Assembly (NCBI GenBank): GCA_977006965.1
Contig: OZ345355.1
Coordinates: 1,922,001-1,986,000 of the forward strand
DNA: 64,000 nucleotides
From: Phymatolithon calcareum
Taxonomy: Eukaryota; Rhodophyta; Florideophyceae; Hapalidiales
Direction of reading: 5' to 3'
In this document: positions 1 through 9,899 of the stretch, in pieces
Layout of the letters: the number at the start of each line of letters is the position of its first letter
How positions within the stretch are numbered: the first letter of the stretch is position 1
Made by a program: the position numbers and the translations under genes
Notes under the pieces: generated by a model
Databases searched by the model: none
The model's input: only the letters and a program-made list of their open reading frames with translations
Told to the model about the DNA's origin: nothing

Positions 1-272
1 GGAAATCAGTGTTGGGTGCTTACTGTGGGATTACCGCGGTGATCGACCTACTCGCCTTACAACGTACTCTAGCGTCATCGAAGATGAGTACAGAAATTGA
101 GTTTGAGTGCAAGAGACTCACAGGAGCTCTTGTTGGGAGAGAATTACGAATCAAGAACGTTTTGAGCAGCCAGATGACTTTAGCGTACAGATTATGCAAG
201 AGCTGCCCCGTTACTCCAAGGTGAGGCTTTGGGAGCTCTCAAAAATAAAATCATCAAATATCCCTTCCTGAC
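1..272 (+). mobile_element. LINE family 1, 3' end fragment
   Basis: A coding tail reads into the window from its left edge, with an RKSVLGAYCGIT-like stretch and then CKRLTGALVGRELRIKN. It is followed by a short 3' UTR with GGCTTTGGGAGCTCTC, an AAAATAAAATC signal and a final ATATCCC. The same tail and 3' UTR recur at 11990-12075, 22700-22950, 26103-26390 and 28905-28975 on the plus strand and at 14418-14939 on the minus strand. It is the end of a non-LTR retrotransposon ORF2 plus its 3' UTR. The 5' part lies outside the window. Confidence 0.8.
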
Positions 273-524
273 TTCCGAGGCCACCTTCGCAGACTCGAAG
301 GGAGAATGGCCCTTTAAGGATGGATGGATTTTTGTTTTATTGAAGCTCCCTTAGTCAATAATCATTGCACCTGAGAGACTTTTCGTTGCGCTACAATCCT
401 TCGCTTACGTTTTCATTTAGCCCTATAAGGTATACTCTATATCGTTACTCTAAAAGCAAAATTTCCTTAAAAAATCTCCATTTCTTCTTCGTCTATATTA
501 TATAATTCGTCAATGAGCATCGCA
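273..524. other. AT-rich spacer, nothing recognised
   Basis: This spacer lies between two LINE ends. No reading frame, repeat or motif could be supported in it. Confidence 0.5.
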
Positions 525-1770
525 ATTAAGTGGATTTATTGAGAAGGTACCATGTGTCCCAACGTGAGGAAATTCGGCACCTTTCTTAGCATTCTTCTGT
601 ACATGAAATTTCGGCCCCTTATCAGAATTACTTAGTATGGCGTCGATGGCTCGGGCCATGTTGGTCTCCTCTGTAGGGGTTCATGCTCGCTTTCTCAGGA
701 TACTCTTCAGTATTCTAACTGCACATGCTCCTTGAATTCCCATTTCCTCTAATAACTTCCGCGGATTTCTTGGAAACTGAGTTACAAACCATCTTGCGCA
801 GAGAATTCTGTGCCTGCTTTCTTTCATCCTCACTGCTTGGTGCGGTAGACCATTCTTGGAAAAGGTAATTTTCCTAAGGCGGCGTTCTTCTTGTTCTTCC
901 CAGGCTAGTCGGTGGGCACCCCTGACTTGTATATCGGTTGGCGTTTTCGATTTTCGCTTGCAGTCCAGCGTCTCGAGTTCCAGCTCTGCCCCAGCGTCGC
1001 GTGTCTCCTCCACGACCTTCCTAAGTCTTCGCGTTAACCTCGAGAGTAGGTGCTGTCGTCGGAACTCCCATAGCTCTATTTGGCATAGCTTTATTAGTCC
1101 TCTCCAGTGCCGCCCTGCCCACTTTCCAAACAGCAACGTTGCGATGTCCTTTTGGACTTTCACTGCTGCTCTCGGTACTCAGATTGTTTCGGGAGTTATA
1201 TGAGCGGCGTACTCATATACTGGCCTAATGAATGCTTTGAAAAGCCTGGTGCATTTTTCTGTGCTGTATCCTTTCCTTGTCATGCCCAGAGTGCTCATGA
1301 GCCGGACTTCTGCGCCAGTGCTTTTGAATCGCTCCAAGAGTCGGTGATCACGAATTCCGTTTTCGTCAATTGTCGTACCGAGATATTCTGCAGTGCGTCT
1401 TATTTGAAGTTTCTCGTTCGCCAGAAGAAACGGTTCTCAAATCCTATGACGGAGCACTTTCCGGTTGACCAAGTCATTCGACAGACTTGCGCCCATTCGG
1501 AGCATTCGTTGAACATTTTCCGGAGCTCGTTTTCATTCCTCGCCATTAGTATGATGTCGACCGCAAACCTATTCAAGCGAAGACTCGCATTATAATCGTT
1601 GAAGCTCATGGCCGTGATCCTTTCTGCTAAGCTTTCCATCAGAATATTGAACAGTGTGGGGCTAATGGGGGATCCCTGGGGTACTCCACGCTCGCTTATA
1701 CCTCGTGTTTTTCCTGCTTCATTCATAACTGTGAAGAGGGCGTCACTGAACATCTGTGCCATTACAGGAC
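525..1770 (-). mobile_element. LINE family 3, 5'-truncated copy
   Basis: On the minus strand a reverse transcriptase palm fragment (1400-1762) contains RGVPQGSPISPTLFNILM and continues into a C-terminal region (681-1163) with RHRILCARWFVTQFPRNP. The copy ends near 525 with the family 3 terminus, seen on the plus strand as AATTAAGTGGATTTATTGAG. The catalytic FADD box reads FAVD here, so one active-site aspartate is lost. The frame is broken between the two segments. Copy boundaries are approximate, and no target-site duplication was found. It is non-functional. Confidence 0.8.
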
Positions 1771-1879
1771 GATGAAGTTGACGAGTGTATTTCCCCGAAA
1801 GGACCAGTCTCCGATTTCGCTTTTGGGGCCAATTTACGGAGTCGAAAACCTGAACTTGAATAAAAAGAGGGTCCCAAAT

Positions 1880-2140
1880 TGGATTATGATCGCAATGAAG
1901 TTGAACGAAAGTAGACTCCGAATGCTATGCACGAGATGGTTCTTTGGCCGCTTCCCGAGGAACCCTCCGAAAATGACCGAAGATATGGTTATGCAAGGAG
2001 CATGGCAGTTGAAGCACGCAGTTGTAACCGGAAAAACTCGCTATAACCTGAGAAAGAGAATGACATCGCCAAAGCCATTGACGAGATCCTATGTAAGCTA
2101 TGTGAATCAATCAATGGCAAAAGAAGACATGCTAGAATGG
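1880..2140 (+). mobile_element. LINE family 3 fragment, left of solo LTR
   Basis: The plus strand encodes LRMLCTRWFFGRFPRNPPKM and a following AKAIDEIL segment, matching the C-terminus of the family 3 copy at 525-1770. The fragment is cut at 2140 by the solo LTR. A family 3 3' end (GGAACACATGATACC, CTCAATAAATG) resumes at about 2965-2997 beyond it. A short inverted family 1 3' UTR piece sits at about 2905-2962. Confidence 0.7.
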
Positions 2141-2892
2141 TGTCGCGCCCGCTGCTGTGTCGCTGTCCCAAGGCGGTCGCTTTTTCCTCTCGCGACTGTT
2201 CGCCGCTCAACTTGGATGCGATAGTCACGCTACTCGTGGTTGGTGATCTGTTGGGCCATACGGGCACGTGTCTCTCCTGTGTCTATGCGCTGCATCGCTG
2301 TCTTTTGCGTAGGTTGTAGTATATAAGGTAGTTCATTACTTCCTCTGAGTAAAGGAAGGTGGGGAGTTCTGGATTTCAGCTCCAATGTTCGACTCGTAGA
2401 ACGCTCAACTTCGCCTGCACGGCCCTTCGACCAAGGTGAGCCGGAGCTCTTCCCAACCTTCTTGATCGCAACCGTCGTCGTGCAAGCCAGCACGGAGACA
2501 ACTGCGCTCAAGCTCTAGTTTTCCTTTCTCGTGCGTTCATCTTAAGGTCGACGGCCCAGCCAAGGTCGCTGCAGGAAGATGACGTCGTCTCAGTTCTTGA
2601 CCGCAACCGTTTCGCCGCACAAGCCAGTTCGGTGACATTCGCGCTCAAAGTCCCTGTCCACTTTTCGTGCGCCTGTCTCAAGGTCGACGACCAAGCCAAG
2701 GTCTCCGCCGGAGGATGACGCCGGCGTCTACATGCTTACTCTGTCTGGTGTCTCCTATCTATTGGGGGTTTTGTTGGCTTTTGTTTTTTCCTCCTCCTTC
2801 TGTCTAGTCTCTCTCGCTCTTTTCTTCTCTCTCCTCTGTTGGGCTTTTTCTCTCCCATGTGGCGTCGGGTTCTTTCGGAGCCTGGCGCTACA
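2141..2892 (+). mobile_element. Solo LTR with 5-bp target duplication
   Basis: The sequence begins TGTCGCGCC and ends GGCGCTACA, near-perfect inverted ends, and is flanked on both sides by AATGG (2136-2140 and 2893-2897). Length is 752 bp. A TATATAAG box at about 2320 suggests the plus strand is the sense strand. There is no internal retrotransposon coding region, so this is a solo LTR left by recombination between two LTRs. It lies inside a family 3 LINE. An internal imperfect repeat of about 130 bp starts at about 2431, 2560 and 2696 (shared CCAAGGT and AAGGTCGACG words). Gypsy-type origin is inferred from length and ends only. Confidence 0.85.
2431..2730. repeat. About 130-bp imperfect tandem repeat inside the solo LTR
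   Basis: The words CCAAGGT and AAGGTCGACG, followed by a GGATGACG-like word, recur with offsets of about 129 and 136 bp. Roughly two and a half diverged units are visible. Confidence 0.55.
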
Positions 2893-2997
2893 AATGGTAC
2901 CGGGTTTCCTAATGGGGGGTTTTAAAAAGCTCCCAAAGCCTCAAACTGAGTAACAGGGTCTTGCTAATATTGGAACACATGATACCTCCTCAATAAA

Positions 2998-4056
2998 TGA
3001 ACAGCACTACCATGTTCAAACTCTAGGCGAGTTTGAGGATGGTCGAGGGCATAGCATGAAAATGCCTACGGCAACCGATATACAAGCTAGAGCGGATTCC
3101 CCCTTCCTAAGAAGAACCATTTAAAAATATGGGAATTGCTGGACCCGAAGGTTTTTTCCAAAAGAAGGGCCGAGAAAAGTGGGCACTGCTCTCCTTCGGG
3201 CCTTCCATTCAGTACAAACATCCCTAGAGTCGAACACATCCCTTCGGATGATCATCAAATTAGGGTTTGTGCAGCTTTCAGCAAGAAGAAGATGAAGATG
3301 TCCAGATTACTAAGGCATCTGCCGACGACTATGACACCATTGCATGTGCCAAGAAAGAATTACAAGTTCCAGAATTGACTGAAATTTTGCTTCATTTGGT
3401 GCAGTATACGTTTTGTTCTAAACCAAAACACTCATTTAACCATAACAGGTCCACAAGGGGGACTAATATTGCATGGAGTAGCTGCATGTCTCGTGGAGCG
3501 AACAGAATGATAGTGTTCTTCGAAATTTGGAACTTGCCTAGAGATTCATCAAGAGAACCATCAAGACAGATTTCACGAAAAGAGCACAATATGGTTCTTT
3601 TGTGAACTATAGAATGTTAACAAGCGCGTCTTTTATTTCCGCCGCATATTCGAAGAATGCATCGAAGGACATAATGAGTCTTAAGTAGCGCCTTCAATTG
3701 CTGCCGACAATATACTTTTTGCTTCCGCTAGAAGGTATGACACTTGAATGGTCCTAAGTATCATTCACCAGGGGCCGGAGGCCAGGCCTCTGGACGTTCG
3801 GTCGTAGGTCTCCGTGCATTGATTGCCAGGCTCACGTGTTCGTGTTTGGCGCACGTAATTTTAGTAGCAAATATTTCTCTAAGCACACCTTCAGGGAGCG
3901 CGCTCAGGCTTGGAACCAATTTAATTGCTGGAATTGCTGAAGGAAAGAGCAATCGTGCAATTCAACTGTTCGTCCCTTCTTCTTTTCAATTTAAACTGCA
4001 ATTGGCAATCCCTACTCCAATCGATACTGCAATTCCTACCCTTTACTGCAATTCGT
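2998..4056. other. Non-coding stretch, no gene recognised
   Basis: Short open frames at 3267-3605 (plus) and 3744-4067 (plus) lack recognisable domains, and the first begins with a non-ATG codon. From about 3915 to 4065 the word GCAATT or its complement recurs many times, without a fixed period. No gene can be supported. Confidence 0.5.
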
Positions 4057-4338
4057 TTACCAATTAGAGAAGCCTAACTCCTCTTTGTTTCCGTTCACCA
4101 GGCACGACTTGAGATGGTTGTAGGGGTTTGTGTAGCCCTTGCTGTGCTCAAAAACGAACTCCGGTTTTGACTGGGAGGTGCATGTCTCTCCACCCGGACA
4201 CTGAAACACTTGAAAAGTCACATTTATTCGAACACCGGATCCTCGACGAATATTGACATGGCGAAGTTCTTCGCGGAGCTTCTCCATGAGAAGTAGGACC
4301 AACTTTTCCTTCGACGGTTTGCGTGATGGAGGCGACAT
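4057..4338 (-). CDS. Small BED-zinc-finger-like protein, 93 aa
   Basis: The ORF starts at an ATG and lies 43 bp downstream of a strong TATA box. The N-terminal half is basic and helical (about residues 1-35). The C-terminal half carries CPGGETC and then GYTNPYNHLKSC. A C-x5-C pair followed by a G-x-x-N-x-x-x-HL-x-x-C/H segment resembles the BED finger of hAT transposases and related chromatin proteins. A clearer BED finger lies at 45877 in this window. The second pair ends in Cys instead of the usual His, so zinc binding is uncertain. It could be a stand-alone small gene or the surviving 5' end of a transposase gene. Confidence 0.45.
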   Translation of the reverse strand: MSPPSRKPSKEKLVLLLMEKLREELRHVNIRRGSGVRINVTFQVFQCPGGETCTSQSKPEFVFEHSKGYTNPYNHLKSCLVNGNKEELGFSNW

Positions 4339-4380
4339 GGTGAATTTGGCCCTGGCGATATTAACTTAGCAGTCTCTTTG

Positions 4381-4390
4381 CCTTTTATAG
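4381..4390 (-). promoter_or_regulatory. TATA box of the BED-finger-like gene
   Basis: The minus strand reads CTATAAAAGG, a close match to the eukaryotic TATA consensus, about 45 bp before the ATG at 4338. That spacing leaves only a very short 5' UTR. Confidence 0.6.
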
Positions 4391-4399
4391 GAGTACCAT

Positions 4400-5196
4400 C
4401 GTACTTCTATGCAGCAGCCATGTTTATCTGATTCAATGTGCTAACATAGACGTATGTTGAAAGTACAAAAGGGGTACGTATTCAAATGCATCGAATGCGT
4501 AAGAAAACGTAGCTTTTTTCTGATTCAGCATATAAATAGAGAAAAACGTAGCGCAATACGTATCCCAATTGAATCTTCGTGAGAAATACACATTGCAATT
4601 AGATGCTCATCGTACCTCGCAAATTTCAATCACGAGTCTCTTGTACAATTAACTCGAATTGCAATTAATTGGAATTACTTTTGTTCGAGTCAGCTGCTTG
4701 CCCAGAACTTTGTCAGAACTCACCCCTAGCGGGTTTATTGTAGAGGTTGCTTTCACGCTGCCTTGCTATGGGAATGCCCACCGGGCTAAGCACGCACAAG
4801 CGTGTGATTCCCCAGTCCTCCAGACTGTAGCTACTGCATCCAGCAGTGGCAGATCCCGTGCAATAGCCTACGATCAAAATCTATTCTAGTGGGTAACGGG
4901 AGGGTGGGTGAAACAAATGAGGTTGCGCTGGCGAGCTGATGCCGACTCTAACCACGAGCGGCATCGCGCCGCGCTTATGTACCCGTGTGTTGCCAATGGT
5001 TCACAGACGTCGTGCTCCTCGAACACGGTAGCGCCGGGAGCAGGCTCTTCGCTTTCGCTAGCGATGCCCCGGCGGTCGGCATCCGTCTCACTTCACCAGT
5101 ACTTCGACTTTTCCAGCAGAGCGACGCCGTGAGGCATATCTTCTGTATTTGGCGTCACTTACGCGCGACTTGCAGTTCTACTACCGCGCCTGCGGT
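4400..5196. other. Intergenic, no gene recognised
   Basis: The left part is AT-rich. From about 4740 the composition rises in GC. The small open frames here have no recognisable domains. Confidence 0.4.
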
Positions 5197-5396
5197 AACT
5201 GTTGTCCGGCGGGAACGGTACCACCGTAAAGAGTCAACGGGCAAGTGGTACACCTTATTTCCGTCCTATCGCTTCCAAAGCGACAGCTAATAGCACAACT
5301 GTTGTCCGGCGGAAACGGTACCACCGTAAAGAGTCAACGGGCAAGTGGCAAACCTTATTGCCGCCCTATCGCTTCCAAAGCGACAGCCAATAGCAC
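5197..5396. repeat. Two-copy tandem duplication of 100 bp
   Basis: A 100-bp unit starting AACTGTTGTCCGGCGG and ending AATAGCAC occurs at 5197-5296 and again, with only a few substitutions, at 5297-5396. The unit length is not a multiple of three, so a coding role is unlikely. Confidence 0.85.
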
Positions 5397-5589
5397 ACCG
5401 ACAATGCAGGATTTCTCTCGCTGGTCTCGTGGCCATTTTCGACACAGCTCTTGGCGCTTCGTGTGCCCCAGCTATGGTCTCTTCAAAGTAAACTGACTTC
5501 TGCTGCGAGCTGGAAATGCATCATTGCAATCAAATTGGTTCCAAGCCTGGGCATATGGGCTGGTCAACGTTACATCTACCGTAACGTGT

Positions 5590-5850
5590 GAGGACTGCCC
5601 GCAACTTGAAATTACAGCGTGTCACAGGACAGGGGAGTAATTTCCCCCTCAGGGTCCCGAAGGAGACCAGAGGTGGGTTTTTGTAGTCCACTGAATCGTG
5701 CTACGCCAACAAGAAAAGAAACTCTTCCATAGACAGAATACAGCCAAAACCTCTTGGCCCTAGGAAAGTTGGCCCAAGCGTCAGCAGATGCGTTGGTAAC
5801 TTTTAAATAAAAATCTACCTTTCTTCTTCTTCTACCGCGACGTGGTTATT
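5590..5850 (+). mobile_element. LINE family 6, 3' end fragment
   Basis: About 260 bp beginning near GAGGACTGCCCGCAACTTG and ending GGTAACTTTTAAATAAAAA plus CTACCTTTCTTCTTCTTCT. Near-identical copies lie at 49154-49414 (plus) and 59095-59345 (minus), and a diverged copy follows LINE coding sequence at 23650-23900. The segment is therefore best read as the 3' UTR of a LINE, with a TTC-repeat tail. Most copies consist of this 3' end only, as expected from 5' truncation. Confidence 0.75.
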
Positions 5851-6084
5851 TAACTTCCCTGTCCCATGAGCACGTGGTTAGACTAGGAGGCAATAGTGGC
5901 GCGAATAGTTTCATCCTGAAAAATAATTATATTTTAAAAAATAATTTCAAAGTTAAAACTTTGTCCAGTGTTTCAATTTTAGGATCTTTAATTTAGTTTG
6001 AAACGATCAGAATTCTCGACTCGAAAAGCGCCAATAATATTTCTTCTCCTAGCAGCCACTTTTCACCCCTGCGCTCAGATTAGC

Positions 6085-7026
6085 CTAAGCTTGTTCGCCG
6101 TCCACGTTGCCTTTCGTCTCTTCCCCATTCGGCGCTCCCATATTGATCTTGGGGCCACAGCGTGCGACGAGCATGGCAAACCCGATGATGATGAATGCCG
6201 CGATGATCGCCCACGCGAAGAAGCCGAAGTAGTATCCGATCGTAACGCCTGTTTTCTGCTTAGTGTAGTCAAAAAAACCGTACGGCCAAGAGTAGTCTGG
6301 GTGATTCCGCCATATCGCAAACCGAATCCACACAACGCAGATGTACACGGCAAGATACGCCATCAACAGCAAGACATACGCAAGCCGAAACTGGTAGTAC
6401 GCCCCAAGCGCGATGTCGATCACCACAGGAATCAACGGCAGGCCGTGTACTACGAGGTTGCGGTAGAAAAACGGCGGCTTGCCAATAAAGACGTAGTACA
6501 CCGGCACGATGTAAAGAGCGGCAGTCGCGGCGACGAAATGAATTGGAACTGCGAATTGCGCCAATTTGGTCGCGATATTGGTGCGACGCAAGAGCAGGAG
6601 CAACGACGAGATCGTCAGCAGAGCGAACGAAACGGTCAAGATGATAAAGGACCAGTATGTCAGAAAGTGCATTTCAAGATGACCAATTACGATCAGATAC
6701 ACAATGTTGGCGAAGAGGAAAAGCGTCACGGTCGCGCGGAAAAGGAGCAGAACTGCTGTCGGCACATAACGCGATGCGCCGGCTTCGAAGTACGAGTGCC
6801 CGCCGTACATCGTATTCTTCGGACTACTGCGGTCAGCACTTTGCGCGGTGGCATCGCTAGCGGAGGATGGTGATGGCTCCATGAAGAACGGCGTGTCGAG
6901 GGTGCACAGGAAACGGAGTCTGCGGATCCCTGTCTCCGCTTCGAGATGTGGAACTTGATCATTGCTCAGTGAAGGCGGTTGCACCTTATTGTGTGCAAAA
7001 ACGGAGGAACTGAGCACCTTTTGCAT
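6085..7026 (-). CDS. FAR-17a/AIG1-like multi-pass membrane protein
   Basis: The frame opens at an ATG at 7026 (313 aa). An internal ATG at 6882 gives 265 aa, closer to the roughly 230-250 aa usual for the family, and the extra 48 residues look unlike a signal peptide, so 6882 is the likelier start. About six to seven hydrophobic segments span residues 88-290. In order the protein carries FLTYWSF, a helix ending VVHGLPLIPVVIDI, and a WPYGFFDY segment. These match the positions of the catalytic Thr and His and the late aromatic-Tyr-Pro motif of the FAR-17a/AIG1/ADTRP family. Known members are membrane threonine hydrolases that cleave fatty acid esters of hydroxy fatty acids. Here Thr123 and His194 (313-aa numbering) are the candidate catalytic pair. 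The tail is hydrophilic. Function is inferred from motif order; no alignment was run. It has no intron and appears intact. Confidence 0.65.
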   Translation of the reverse strand: MQKVLSSSVFAHNKVQPPSLSNDQVPHLEAETGIRRLRFLCTLDTPFFMEPSPSSASDATAQSADRSSPKNTMYGGHSYFEAGASRYVPTAVLLLFRATVTLFLFANIVYLIVIGHLEMHFLTYWSFIILTVSFALLTISSLLLLLRRTNIATKLAQFAVPIHFVAATAALYIVPVYYVFIGKPPFFYRNLVVHGLPLIPVVIDIALGAYYQFRLAYVLLLMAYLAVYICVVWIRFAIWRNHPDYSWPYGFFDYTKQKTGVTIGYYFGFFAWAIIAAFIIIGFAMLVARCGPKINMGAPNGEETKGNVDGEQA

Positions 7027-7287
7027 GCAAAGAGCTCTTTTTAGGCGCGAAAAGAGCTGTTCACATTAACATGTAAAATTTATGCATATTTCGTCGGAGC
7101 GTTTGTTATTGGGTGATGTTACTTTTGATCGATTCTTATTCGCGGAGCAAGCATGCTTGAAAATCCATGCACAGCAATGCAGCAGGCTTGTTTCAAAAGG
7201 AGCTAATTCTATAACGAGCAACCGCTCTCGGTCCCCTCCTACAGTACTGTCAATAGTTTACCGCAATTCGCTGCGGGCCGATTAACG

Positions 7288-7469
7288 AATGTTTCCCAAG
7301 CGGGAACATGATAAATTGAGAAAAGGGGAAAGCCTCCATGTCCAATAGAATGCCTGCACTTGTGCAGCGATTCACATCGTGCAGTAGAATTGCACAAGTG
7401 CATTCATCCTATTGGACAAATTAGAGTTCCCATTTTCTCAATTTCTCATTTTCTCGGTCGGGAAACATT
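7288..7469. mobile_element. Short inverted-repeat element (MITE-like), 182 bp
   Basis: The ends are AATGTTTCCC and GGGAAACATT. Further in, the arms pair over most of their length: TGTCCAATAG with TATTGGACA, TGCACTTGTGCA with TGCACAAGTGCA, and AAATTGAGAAAA with TTTTCTCAATTT. The result is one large imperfect hairpin with no coding capacity. No target-site duplication could be fixed. Confidence 0.65.
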
Positions 7470-8123
7470 TTTTCATAGGCCCTAAATGGACCGAAAAAGT
7501 GGGAAAATTTCGCTAAATCGGCACCCCGTGAAAATACTTACTACTTGTTATGATATGCGCTAGCTAACCCTAGATACAAACCCACGACGTCAGTCCATGA
7601 CCAAGGACAGTATTCTTAGGCAGTCGCTTACTATCACATTACTCATCCGCTACGCAAAGCACTCTATACACATCCTCGCATTCGTGTGCTAAGCTAAACT
7701 CACCATGTTCTCGACCTAACCCTCTGAAGTCTTGGACAAGGAGCTCGTGCTACAGGTGGGCGACAACCCTGGATTAAACTTTGGCGACGTGCTCTTTCCG
7801 CCACTTTGAAGAATGCAGCCGCGTCGTCGCTGCACTTTTGTTCGCTGCTAAGCGCTTGGCGCAGCATCGGGTTGCGTTTGCCGCGTGGAACAAGCGCTGG
7901 CTCGGGGTCGTTTGCAACGAAAAATTTTGCATAAAGCTCTCTTCCGATCCTGGAGTGTGAGAATTCTTAAGTCAAACAAAGCGTCTGGAACTATTTAGCG
8001 TCGCGTCCTGAGACGTTTATTAAATAAAAAGCTACATTACTTCTTTTTAGAAGAGATCTAACGGCGCACAGTTGTCTTTAAGGTCATGTCTTACGTGTAA
8101 GTGCTGCATTGTCTGCTTCTTTT
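7470..8123. other. Intergenic between hairpin element and kinase gene
   Basis: No reading frame, repeat copy or RNA gene was recognised. The final part is the likely 3' UTR of the kinase. Confidence 0.4.
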
Positions 8124-9527
8124 TCAGTTCTCCTGCTCTCTAGAGTAGTCATAACCGGGAATATCCTCATACCCGCGTTTGAAAGGCCAACAGGAGCCTA
8201 GACATGGAACACAACTTATCGCATTGTCTTCCTCCCCTAAAAGAGGACAGTTTTCATTTGCATTGTTCAGGGCAACAAACTGCATAGACTCTCCCAAGTT
8301 ATCGGGATGTCCTTCGCGAGCCATAACCTGATTCCAGTCCAAGCCTGCGAAAAATGGGGATGCCTTGATATCAGAAAATCCACCGCGTCCCGCTCCGAGT
8401 CGTGTCTGTGCATTCTTATCAAGCAGGGCTCTGATCAAGTTCACAGACTCCAAAGACAAAGCAGAAGGAAACTCAAGTTCTCGGAATTTGACTTGGTCAG
8501 CCACTTCAGCATACGTTTCTCCTTCGAAAGGACGATACCCACAGAGAAGCTCATAAAGCAGGACACCAAATGCCCACATGTCAACGTGTTGGTCATAGCT
8601 TATACCGGGTCGCCACATTTCAGGTGCCATATATAACGGAGTTCCACATATGGTAATTGCCCTGGGCCGTGGTTCCTCCCCATCATCTTCAACCAGTGTG
8701 TCATCTCCTGGGCCGCCAACAACCTTGCAAAGAATCTTTGAGTATCCAAAGTCAGCCAAACGAACATGCCCGGCTTCATCGACGAGAACGTTTTCTGGCT
8801 TCAGATCGCGATACATGATGCCAAGGCTGTGCAGATATTCTAGACCGAGCAGAACTTCTGCGGCAATCCGACGAACTGTGATCTCTGGTACAGCTGAGTG
8901 GTCAGGGACGAAATTGGAGAGATCACTTGCGGCGCAGAACTCTGTTACCAGACATAAATGAGTACGAGTTTGGAAGGCGTACTTCAAACCCAGGACAAAA
9001 GGATGATCGGCTCCCAATTCCAGAATCAGTCGCTCTTCCAAAGCTTGCTGTCGGTACATGGAGCGCTTATTGATATACTTCATCGCCATGGTCTCCCCAG
9101 TTCCACGATGTTTCACAAGGAAAATGGATCCGAACTTTCCCTTCCCGATTTCTCTAAGGTTCTCAAATTCACTTTCCTCAACTGTTCGCATAGTGGATGC
9201 ATTTAGCAATAGAGTAAACCATGTCTCAGTTTCTTCTACAGTTGATCGTGTAATGAAGACATCTGGTAGACGTGATCTCTTGATGTGGATTTGATTTTCT
9301 TCTTGTCGATAACCAATACTGTTCCAAGAGAGGGAGATAACAGTGACATGTTGTGGAGTGTGGACCGCGCCATCGTTGTTCGGTAGGTGAAGAATCAAGT
9401 TATTACAACAGATTATTGCCCAGCAGCTCTCGAATGACCTCGGAGAAGATGCTCTTCCCATTGAAACATTAATTCTTTTGCAGTTCGTAGCCCCAGAAGG
9501 TGGTGCTGTGAAAGTAGCGTCAGTCAT
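8124..9527 (-). CDS. PH-domain plus AGC-type serine/threonine protein kinase
   Basis: A single 467-aa frame starts at an ATG. Residues about 30-110 look like a pleckstrin-homology domain: a CWAIICCNNLILHL strand pair, basic HIKRSR, and the closing helix ETWFTLLLNAS with its conserved Trp. Residues 119-395 form a complete kinase: glycine loop GKGKFG (128-133), ATP lysine K150, YRDLKPEN with catalytic D241, K243 and N246, DFG D259, and CGTPLYMAPE (295-304). PH followed by an AGC catalytic domain is the Akt/PKB order, which would place it at phosphoinositide membranes. The C-terminal FxxF hydrophobic motif is not evident. Instead the tail has a Cys cluster (CVPCLGSCWPF), a possible palmitoylation or membrane site. 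A TATA box sits about 92 bp upstream. A decayed duplicate with the same promoter lies at 30150-31590. It appears intact and intronless. Confidence 0.85.
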   Translation of the reverse strand: MTDATFTAPPSGATNCKRINVSMGRASSPRSFESCWAIICCNNLILHLPNNDGAVHTPQHVTVISLSWNSIGYRQEENQIHIKRSRLPDVFITRSTVEETETWFTLLLNASTMRTVEESEFENLREIGKGKFGSIFLVKHRGTGETMAMKYINKRSMYRQQALEERLILELGADHPFVLGLKYAFQTRTHLCLVTEFCAASDLSNFVPDHSAVPEITVRRIAAEVLLGLEYLHSLGIMYRDLKPENVLVDEAGHVRLADFGYSKILCKVVGGPGDDTLVEDDGEEPRPRAITICGTPLYMAPEMWRPGISYDQHVDMWAFGVLLYELLCGYRPFEGETYAEVADQVKFRELEFPSALSLESVNLIRALLDKNAQTRLGAGRGGFSDIKASPFFAGLDWNQVMAREGHPDNLGESMQFVALNNANENCPLLGEEDNAISCVPCLGSCWPFKRGYEDIPGYDYSREQEN

Positions 9528-9618
9528 GGGAGTGAATAGACTGTCTTGCTTAGCCTTGAAGCAGATCTCAGTTGGTTATTGTCTTGGACTTCAAGCGTGC
9601 GGAGAACGAATGAATCCA

Positions 9619-9626
9619 TTTTATAG
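9619..9626 (-). promoter_or_regulatory. TATA box of the kinase gene
   Basis: The minus strand reads CACTATAAAATGG about 92-99 bp before the ATG. The pseudogene at 30408 keeps the same block as CACTATATAATGG at the same distance. Flanking words (CTGCTCAAAGT before it, ATTCATTC and AACCAACT after it) are also shared, which supports a real core promoter and 5' UTR. Confidence 0.7.
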
Positions 9627-9899
9627 TGACTTTGAGCAGATTTACTTGACAGAGACTTAACCATAACCTCTTGTGTAATACTGAACAATTTTTAACTATA
9701 AAACTCTTAACGGCAAAACGTATCGCAATATTCAAGCCCAAAAGTAAATCAATTAAGTGTATTGTTCTAGCACAGTTTGTAACCGCGAAAATATTAAGTT
9801 TTCTTGAACAATAATTTTATGTCTGAATGAGAAACTGTCTGAGAGCATTATAATGAAATGCATGTTAGCGCTTGAAAGCGGAATAGAATCTTATGGCTA

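Noticed and set aside
2732-2953. Small membrane protein
   Set aside because: It starts inside the solo LTR and runs through its end and the target duplication, so it cannot be an inherited gene.
5998-6873. Long plus-strand frame of 291 codons
   Set aside because: It lies opposite the membrane-protein gene at 6085-7026, is rich in Arg/Asp/His without domain, and is explained as the antisense shadow of hydrophobic codons.
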